A stretch of DNA of 64,000 nt from contig OV884060.1 in assembly GCA_930367215.1 (NCBI GenBank), forward strand, positions 207,269,253 to 207,333,252, read 5' to 3'. The stretch is from Pollenia angustigena. Its lineage: Eukaryota; Arthropoda; Insecta; Diptera; Polleniidae. The translations under genes were made by a program, and so were the position numbers. Under the pieces are notes generated by a model that was not told the origin of the DNA, made no database searches, and saw only the letters and a program-made list of their open reading frames with translations. Positions 56,810-64,000 of the stretch are shown here, one piece after another (position 1 is the stretch's first letter; every line of letters begins with the position of its first letter).

Positions 56810-58310
56810 TAAAATTTGTGTACTAAATTTGGAAACTTTGGCTCTTGCCGTTCTCCAGATATACTGAAAAAAAAAATTAAAATACAACAACAAGGGATTT
56901 TTGAACACAAAACATACTTAGAATCACGTTCTGGTATATAACTCTGACACCAATCGAGTCTCCACCATTAAATTTTCTGTAAATGTTGAAGAGGGTATAA
57001 TACTTAACATATATTTTTTTAAGAATTTTAAAAAATATACTTTTCTGGATATAGACCTTTGAACTCAAGACCCCAAAAATTTACCTTTGACCTTTTCTTA
57101 GAAAAACACAATATGCATATCATTTTAAAGGGTGCACTTTCACCTTTAAAACGATACCAAAAAAACTAACATATCTTGCGTAGTTCAAGAGTTCTATCCC
57201 CTTTTGTAAGGAGACTTTTGTGTTTTTTTAAACATTTTTCACATTTTTATGACGTCATATTTCGGATGCCGAAAGAATGTGGGGTCTGAAATTTATGTTT
57301 TGTTTAAGTCCAATTACATATAACATTTGTGTTGAATTTCATTCAAATCGGAGGTGCTGATGCCGAAAATGCCATTTTTTCGTGATGGTTTGACGTGTTT
57401 TAACTCATTAGGCACTTGGGAAAATTTAATATAATAAAAAACATTTTCATTTAAACATTATTTTTTACAAAAAAATTTTTATTTAACTTTAAATTTGCAC
57501 AAACAGCACAGAATTTTTTTTTTCTTATAAAAAAACAGTAAACAAAATGAATCAGCTGATTTTAATATTAGAGGTTTGTGCTGTATTTTATTAACATTAT
57601 CGATAAATATTCAACGGCGTCATAATACTCTTACAAAATACCAATTTAACATAGAATTGATGTTGTCTTTGATAAGACAAGATGTACAAAATGTGTCATT
57701 TGAAAATCGTCCAATTTAGGGAACAAAACGTAAAAATCGTCAAAATGTAGATAAAACTTACAATCTGGCCAAAATTTGTTTGAATAACAAAAACAATTAT
57801 TCGCGTAAGTAGAATTAAGGCAATTTCTACAATCTACTCAATTTGCTCTTACGCCTGTTTTACCAAAATCTGCTAAATTGTTTAAGTATTAAAATTTCTT
57901 AAAATTTCTTAAAAAACTAAGTCGCTTAAATGTATTCAGTTTCGAATAAAAAGACTTATAATAAATTTTTAACAAAACGCTTGAAAAATTTTTAGCGTTT
58001 TTTTTTAAACATTTTTAGCATTACACCAGCTCATTATTGGTTTGACCTACCGACCATTTAAAAAAAATTGAGTTGAGTGAGTAACTGCGGACCTCCCTTA
58101 ATTTCCCATACTTAATGTTATTTAGAAACGCTCCCTGCATGTTAACATAGCTTACAGAAAAATATTAACTGTTACAGGTTTGGCTATGCTTATGAAAACA
58201 GGTGTTGTCAACTTTTTTTGTACGCATATTCAAGCCGTTATTTTGCTCTAAATATTGATAATTTAACGCGTTTTTTTGCAAGGTTTACAAATTGTTGACT
58301 AAATAATAAT
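56810..58310. other. Unassigned sequence
   Basis: No TIR element or coding similarity recognised. A duplicated AATTTCTTAAAATTTCTTAA occurs at about 57893-57913. Confidence 0.35.
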
Positions 58311-58319
58311 TGTAATTGG

Positions 58320-58595
58320 TATACATATATATATCTGTGGCATTTTGACAAAACATCTTAAGTCGAGATAAGATAGCAAAAAAGTTTTTTAAAAAAACTC
58401 GGTGAAGAAATCATTTTTATTAAATAATAAAATAAATCAAAATTAAAAAAAAATTTCGTTTATAATACAAAATTTTAAAAACTTAAACAAAAATGTTTTT
58501 TGAATGAAAATTCGTATGATTAACAACATTTTTTTCAACTTTTTAAATTCGAGTTAAGATGTTTTGTCAAAATGCCACAGATATATATATGTATA
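58320..58595. mobile_element. 276-bp MITE with TIR ATATATCTGTGGCATTTTGAC
   Basis: CTGTGGCATTTTGACAAAAC followed by ATCTTAA appears at the left and as its exact complement at the right, together with TATACATATATATAT outside. The inverted ends are about 42 bp. Because the flanks are TA repeats, the target duplication cannot be resolved. Non-coding. Confidence 0.82.
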
Positions 58596-58863
58596 TTAGT
58601 ATTCCATATTACCGACCAGGGGGGTTCCAGATCACCCTCCAATTTATCAAAGCACTATTTTTGAGGTACCTCGGATTTTTCACTTATAACTTTTTTTTAG
58701 TATTAGGAAAATATAATTTTTGAGATGAACTAAGTTAGGCAATCGATTAAGAAACACTTTCAAACTAGCCCGATAAAGAGTTTGCTTATAATTTCCTAAA
58801 TATTTTTGAACATTAAAGGGGTTCCACTATACCCGAAGTAACTTTATATCGGGTAATGTTTTA
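58596..58863. other. Unassigned sequence
   Basis: GGGGTTCCAGATCACCC (58620) and GGGGTTCCACTATACCCG (58818) are similar and may mark a small duplication. Nothing else is recognised. Confidence 0.3.
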
Positions 58864-59607
58864 GCTATTATCTTTTTGCTGACGCACGTTTCGTGTTTTG
58901 TTTCACTGTCAAACACCTTCAGTTTGGTCTATAATTTAACAATGAATCGTCTTACAAACGAACAACGCTTGCAAATTATTGAATTTTATTATCAAATTGC
59001 GTGCTCTGTTAAGAAAGTTCATCGCGCGCTTCTTCCATTTTATGGTCAGTTTAATCGGACTCAATGGGAAAGTTAATAAGCAGAATTGTCGATTTTGGAG
59101 TGAAGATCAGCCAGAAGCATTGCAATAGCTACCAATGCATCCAGAAAAAGTAACAGTTGGGTGCGGTTTATGGGCTGGTGGCATCATTGGACCGTACTTC
59201 TTCAAAGATGATGCGAATCGTAACGTAACTGTGAATGGTGAGCGCTACCGTGAGATGATATCCAACTTTTTTTTGTCCAAAATGCAAGAGCTTGACTTGC
59301 ATGACATGTGGTTTCAACAAGATGGTGCCACACAGCACGCTTAACAATGGACTTATTGAGACGCATTGGAAGACAACATTGAAGCATTTATTCATGAGAT
59401 ACCGGCCGAAATGTTGGAAAGTGTATGCCAAAATTGGACTAAGCGGATGGACCATTTGAAGCGCAGTCACAGTCAACATTTGCATGAAATAATCTTCAAA
59501 CATTAAATTATACGGACCGTAATATCGATTCAAATAAAGATTTCATGCATTTTTCTGAATTTTATGTTTTTTTTTAAACTTTCCTATACCTCTTAAAAAA
59601 TCACCCA
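58864..59607 (+). mobile_element. DD41D-group mariner, 5' truncated copy 4
   Basis: The right terminus CCTATACCTCTTAAAAAATC ends near 59607. No matching left TIR is present; the element-like sequence begins around 58864, so the 5' end is lost. Its protein differs from copies 1-3, marking another subfamily. Confidence 0.75.
58942..59506 (+). pseudogene. mariner transposase, multiply deleted (copy 4)
   Basis: The start gives MNRLTNEQRLQIIEFYYQIA, a standard mariner N-terminus, running through RALLPFYGQFNR. The central part, including the first catalytic Asp, is deleted and the frame resumes near VNKQNCRFWSEDQPEAL. MHPEKVTVGCGLWAGGIIGP and DLHDMWFQQDGAT (second Asp) follow; the usual W of VTVW is G here. 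After QQDGATQHA another deletion removes the third Asp region and joins near DALEDNIEAFIHEIP. The C-terminus HLHEIIFKH is intact. Antisense frames here are shadows. Confidence 0.88.
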
Positions 59608-59926
59608 TTATATATTTTGAATACCCTCTTTCTGAATCCAAAACCTGTTTCACGAAATTGTTAAAGGTTTTTGAGAAATCAACTATTTTAAAGTTTATTT
59701 AGTATTGTTTTGCTCTACACGCCACTCTTCGGTGAATGCTGTAAATTCCTTATATGAAAACGTTTACAATCTTGCTTCGCTTCATTGCCATAAGAAAAAC
59801 TGTAGTAAAAGCCAAAGCAAAATAAAATGTCAACAACTAAAGACACAACAGTAAGTATACGTATGGAGCACAAATAGCTACTAGATACGCCTCGTCGACC
59901 AGCATGTAGCTTTTCTTCAATTTGAG
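59608..59926. other. Unassigned sequence
   Basis: A 79-codon minus-strand frame at 59715 includes a hydrophobic stretch but no recognised domain. Confidence 0.3.
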
Positions 59927-59934
59927 TCTTGAAG

Positions 59935-61076
59935 CACTGTTGGGTTTTGACCATTCTCTAATTGTACCCTCTCAATGGCAAAATTGTACCAAATTGACAT
60001 AAATTGTACCAAATTTTGGCTGTAAAATAAAAAAGCATACATAGTAAAAATTTATAACACCTTTTGATTCAATAAAACAATAAAACAATTAAGAAAGTAT
60101 AGTCGATTAAGCTCGGCCATTTGATACCCTACACCACAGTTTATAAGTAAAACATTTCTAGAGTATACTCTATTTGGGACCCATGGGCAATCGTGGACCT
60201 GCCAGATCAAAATTATTTTAATAGGGAAATATTCATGCGAAAGTTCTTTGTGCGGAATATTATTTAGATCTTCATCTATAAACGATTTGGTTGCCCTAAC
60301 GTGATTTTAGGCAGGAAGATTACATGGGAACTATGGTCAATTTGGACCTACCAGCACAATATTTGCTATCGAAGAAGTTATTGTCGACAATTTTTATGTC
60401 AATATCAACATTTATAAGGACGTTAGGATTAAAAGCTTAGTAAGATGATTTGAATTGCAATAAGTTGGTTCAAAATTTATTCTTAATACCAACATAAAAA
60501 GATTTTTTATGGGCTTGCGCCACTATTCCGGAAAAGAGTTTGTTTGAAAACCATGTGAAATTACGAAACCTATTTACAGTATTACATAAAATTACCTTTA
60601 AAATTGCGACCTGTACCTTTCGAACAAGATGTCATGGACAGACATCCAGCCAATCGGACTAAGAGACATCGTTATATCGACTCAGAAAGTGATATTGAGT
60701 CGATCGGTATACTTAACATCGCCACCAAAATATTTACAAGAATGGCGCATAGAACTGCCCAAAGACTGCCAACTCAGCAACACCTGTTCTTCAGGTTTGG
60801 CTGCTACAAAAACAATAATAACAAAATCGATTTGGAGACACTTGATTGAGCCCAGGCTTCGTTCTGGTTAGGTCAGGAGATATTTATGTACATAATTAGA
60901 AGTTTTATTATTGAAAAGAAAAAAAGTGAGTTAATCCACTTCAGAGAAATGATGAACTTCGTCGGTATTGGTTTTTGTTTTTAAATTGTACCAAAAAAGG
61001 ATGAACTGAACCAGTGTACCAATAAAGTTTCAATTGTACCAAATTTGGTACAATTGTACCACAAATCCCATCAGTG
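59935..61076. mobile_element. Non-autonomous hAT element with TTGTACCA repeats
   Basis: The left end CACTGTTGGGTTTTG and the complement of the right end, CACTGATGGGATTTG, match at 13 of 15. The duplication TCTTGAAG (59927-59934) and TTTTGAAG (61077-61084) matches 7 of 8. TTGTACCAAAT words occur about three times near the left end and four times near the right. It contains the family B copy at 60088-60725; no transposase. Confidence 0.85.
60088..60725 (+). repeat. Family B repeat, 3' truncated copy inside a hAT
   Basis: It starts AACAATTAAGAAAGTATAG. A weakened hairpin GTCGATTAAGCTCGGC and GATACCCTACACCACAG follow, then TGGGACCCATGGGCAATCG, ACCTGTACCTTTCG, ATGGACAGACATCCAGCC and GAGTCGATCGGTATACTTAA. 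The 3' terminal hairpin is missing. It matches the complement of 12064-12660 in its middle. The 80-codon frames at 60604-60871 arise from it. Confidence 0.72.
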
Positions 61077-61084
61077 TTTTGAAG

Positions 61085-62960
61085 TGTGTTAAACCAACTA
61101 TATTTTTGGGGTTTCTCTATGAAATACACAAAGTTTTTTGTCTCTCCTGTAAAATGTACTGAAAGGAAGTTAGCAGGTTTGCATATTAAGCCGACGATAT
61201 GCCAACAGCAGTGTTGAAAATACAAAAAAATTATATCGGGTATATTTTTGTTGTTTTTCTCCGTTACGACTTTTTGGCATATGCGCCAAACCAATAATGA
61301 GATGACGATTTGTTGGCTTTGTCTTATGCCAGATTTAGCTGTAAAAAATTGTAAGATCTGGTCACACTGGCTATACCTTTTATAGCTTACTTGAGAAGTC
61401 GTTCAGTTGTCTTTTTTCAACTTGTTATATCCATAAACTGAAACTTTTAACTTCCTGTTCCGATATATGTATAACTTAGAATATGCTGTACAACCCGTTT
61501 TACGCTGTATAACCTGAAATTATTTTGAAAATAAGAAAACAAAGAAGATAGTTTTGTTTTTCCTTAAAATAATCCACATATTATGCGGTAGGTATAATTA
61601 AAAAAACGCTAATGATCTGAGATTATTTAAAAAAAAAAAAAGTACAGAAAAAGACCAACAATTTATTGATAATTTATCAAATGCCAACAAAACACATTGA
61701 TTGTTATTTTGCGAAAGAACATTTAGCATTTATGCAGAAATTTAAAGCTTTTTCAACTGTTTTAAAGTCTTTTTTTCTAAAAAAAAATTGTCCAATTCAG
61801 ATCTCAGTTCAATGATGAACATCAAAACATCATTATTGGCAGTAGAAATTGATGATCATGATGACGACAACGATGTGGTTGTTGGTGGTGAATGCTGTTG
61901 TTGATCATCTTCGATTTTTTTTTTATTATAAAGTAAAATGTTGTCCAAGTCCAATGTTAAATTGTACACAGTTGAATTGTGCTGCATGAATGTCAGGCAA
62001 CGTGTGTGGTCCCCCACCAAAAAAAAAAAAAAAAAAAACATACACACTTACTCTCAAAAGCCTGAGTAAAAGCCCATAGAGAGAAAAAGAAAACTACCAC
62101 AAAAAAAAAAAATAAAAAAAAATCATAAAAACTAACTGCCTCTAGTGATCTGGGAGCAGTGATCCACAGTAGTAGGAAAAATCGACAAAGCAGAAGATTT
62201 ACAAACAGTAATCAATTCAATTCATTTCAAACTAAAGAGTGTGTTGATCGCGTGTTTATTTCATTCTTTAAACTCTCAGATTTTTTTCATCTCACATTTG
62301 ACTTTTTGTTTTTTGATTTAGTCGTATGTTGTCGTTGCTAAAAAAAGTCAATCATTATTTTAAACGATTTTTATTAAAACAGACAACTCAAACAGTTTCA
62401 ATCAGTTGTATAACTTTTCTACACCGTACGAATGTACTTCAGCCCAAGATTTTCGGTCTGTAAAGCACCACAGAAAACTGTTGTGTACAGAAGCCAATTG
62501 GAAATGTTTTATATGTTTTTGTTTTCTTTTTTGTTTTATGACAGCATTAGTGGTTGATCATGATCATCGCCCCCAATGATCTATAAGTAATTGATGAGAC
62601 TAGTTTTTATTAGAATTTCTTGGGTTTGTCATTATAGTTGATTTTGAAATTTAATTAATTTTCTTTTATTGTTTGCTAGTGACCAGCTGTATTATTCTTG
62701 TGTACCAGCTTTAGTTTTCGAAGTTTAAGTGCCCCTTAGCGTTTTTATTACAAAAAATGTATACTTGTTGTTGTTTTTTTGTCAGTTAAAAGTTTTTGTT
62801 TTATGTTAGTTTTAAGGCAATAAGGAAATTAACGCTTTAGTTAAGCTTGAAAACAGGGGTCGGAGATAAATGCTTAAGGTTCTTTTTGAAATTCTAACGA
62901 TCATATCAACAAGATCGATTTCGTGATCTTTATTAAAAAATATTATAATTATCATCGTCC
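61085..62960. other. Unassigned sequence
   Basis: Homopolymer A runs occur at 62020-62038 and 62098-62112. GATCATGATCATCG-type palindromic words lie near 62558. No TIR elements, RNA genes or coding similarity could be supported; the 117-codon minus-strand frame at 60941-61294 overlaps the hAT end. Confidence 0.4.
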
Positions 62961-62968
62961 AACGTCGG

Positions 62969-63100
62969 GGTGCCCCGTTAGGCTCGTTGGTAGTGCAATA
63001 GTCTATCAAAGCGGAGGTTGCGGTTTCGATTCCCGCCATAGCATCTGGTACTCTGCAGATAAGCGCAGAGCTTCGCGGGATAAGAATAAGAAAAAAAAAT
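62969..63100 (+). repeat. Candidate tRNA-derived SINE
   Basis: TTAGGCTCGTTGGTAGTGCA resembles a tRNA D-arm and A box, and GGTTTCGATTCCCGCC a T-arm and B box, with GCGG/CCGC stem pairing and tRNA-like spacing of about 43 bases. The acceptor stem cannot be paired and no anticodon arm is evident. The unit continues through GATAAGCGCAGAGC to an A-rich stretch (63088-63099), the layout of a tRNA-headed SINE. Confidence 0.5.
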
Positions 63101-64000
63101 TGATTCTCTTAAACCAACATATTTCGAAAATGAACATGATGGAGAGTTGAAGGGGGTACCCTGTTATCCAAAAAAGGCCGATAGTTAAAGAATCTGTAAA
63201 TTTATTCAAAGTCAAGTTTATCGGTTCCTTTATTGGAACACAATTCTTTATACCATCGATATTTTTGAGCACTGTGCTTATCATAGTTCAATAGAGAAAT
63301 TTTTTTTCGCCCTCTGACTTTATAAGAACGTTGTAAAATTAAAAAAGCGGTCAACCTAGACTAAGTTATACCCTTTGTTGAATTTCTCACTATAAATAGC
63401 AACTATTTATATAATGAAAGTAAAACTTATATTAATATAACTTTACTCCTAAGAGCAAGTCTAGAAGAAAGTATTAACAAATTTAAGGGGTTTATTTTGT
63501 AAGTCCCTCCACCTTACACTGAGAAATTTTTCATATACAATTTGAAAATCAAAATTTGTATGGAAATATTTTTAAGTGATATGAAGTGTTTTAGAAAATA
63601 AGGGGGTGAGTTGCACTTATTCAGTCCCTCAAAAAAATGTTCCCGGGTTGCCTCAAACATTTGCATAATTTCTCCGCTTTCTTAGTGCTCTTTTGCCTAC
63701 AACTACGGCACCTGCCGTGTTGATCTTAACTTATGGTGGTCTTAACCGCTGAGTAAAAAACAATGCGCTAATCAGACACTTCCCTGTGTAAACGCTGGTG
63801 CTGGAGATCTAGCCTCCGCTGCTTCGGGAAAAGTCAAATGCATCTGTTGAATAGCAACAGCACTTTGGGATATGCAATGCTATGCACTTTACTTGAATAA
63901 AATCCAAAATAATATAAAATATGATCCGAAATCATTCTACAATTTTATAAATTCAAAAAAAAGAACAACTGGTTATCCTACAGTGATGAAATTTAATCAA
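63101..64000. other. Unassigned sequence
   Basis: From about 63640 to 63880 composition is GC-richer, as in 51240-53020, but no domains, LTR ends or RNA genes are recognised. Confidence 0.35.

Noticed and set aside
59168..59533. 121-codon minus-strand ORF
   Set aside because: It is the antisense of the mariner transposase remnant at 58942-59506 and has no features of its own.
60941..61294. 117-codon minus-strand ORF
   Set aside because: Half of it lies in the hAT terminal repeats (TTGTACCA words), and no domain is visible.
62969..63041. A functional tRNA gene
   Set aside because: The D- and T-arm resemblance is good, but the acceptor stem does not pair and no anticodon arm can be drawn.

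Overview
The window looks like gene-free euchromatin, intergenic or deep-intronic, from a brachyceran and probably calyptrate fly such as a blowfly or muscid. It is very AT-rich. I found no host exon, rRNA or functional tRNA in 64 kb. What can be named is almost entirely transposable elements. Species cannot be fixed from this sequence. The fly assignment rests on the DD41D (rosa-type) mariners, the abundant TA- and TTA-flanked MITEs, the short 70-nt transposon intron, and dispersed repeats with terminal hairpins of a kind common in fly genomes.

Layout. 1-7000: AT-rich sequence full of degenerate ATTCGAATAAT words (1-500 and 4740-7000), a tandem array of about 170-bp units (1835-3960) split by a TA-flanked element (2342-3667), and a 301-bp hAT MITE (6269-6569). 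7000-18000: MITEs, hairpin-ended repeats (families A and B), and a TACTTTTT low-complexity tract. 19000-25200: a hAT element (19033-20603) carrying a rosa element, a 2.0-kb hAT (20668-22678) with a decayed intron-containing transposase, a family A repeat, a deleted rosa relative and a fragment of another hAT transposase. 25500-35300: MITEs of pogo, Harbinger and unknown type, and a 1.4-kb element with a decayed ORF (27243-28620). 36450-41260: six mobile elements inserted one inside another. 41950-44170: a nearly perfect 192-bp-arm hairpin carrying a cysteine-rich ORF fragment, a second older foldback, and a hAT end. 44860-49860: an 85-codon ORF running into a tandem repeat, Harbinger MITEs, a SINE-like unit and short palindromes. 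51240-53020: an unexplained GC-richer block. 53220-64000: family A and B copies, MITEs, a Harbinger transposase relic (56150-56465), a deleted rosa-group element (58864-59607), another hAT (59935-61076) and a possible tRNA-derived SINE.

How the parts relate. Every transposase remnant is broken by deletion, frameshift or stop, so nothing here looks autonomous. The order of events can still be read because many insertions keep target duplications, and three have an uninterrupted paralogous site elsewhere in the window: 6269-6569 for the rosa in 19612-20527, 35100-35240 for the Harbinger MITE in 46048-46396, and 8525-8755 for the family B insertion in 36588-41179. Coordinates of decayed elements are approximate unless target duplications are given.
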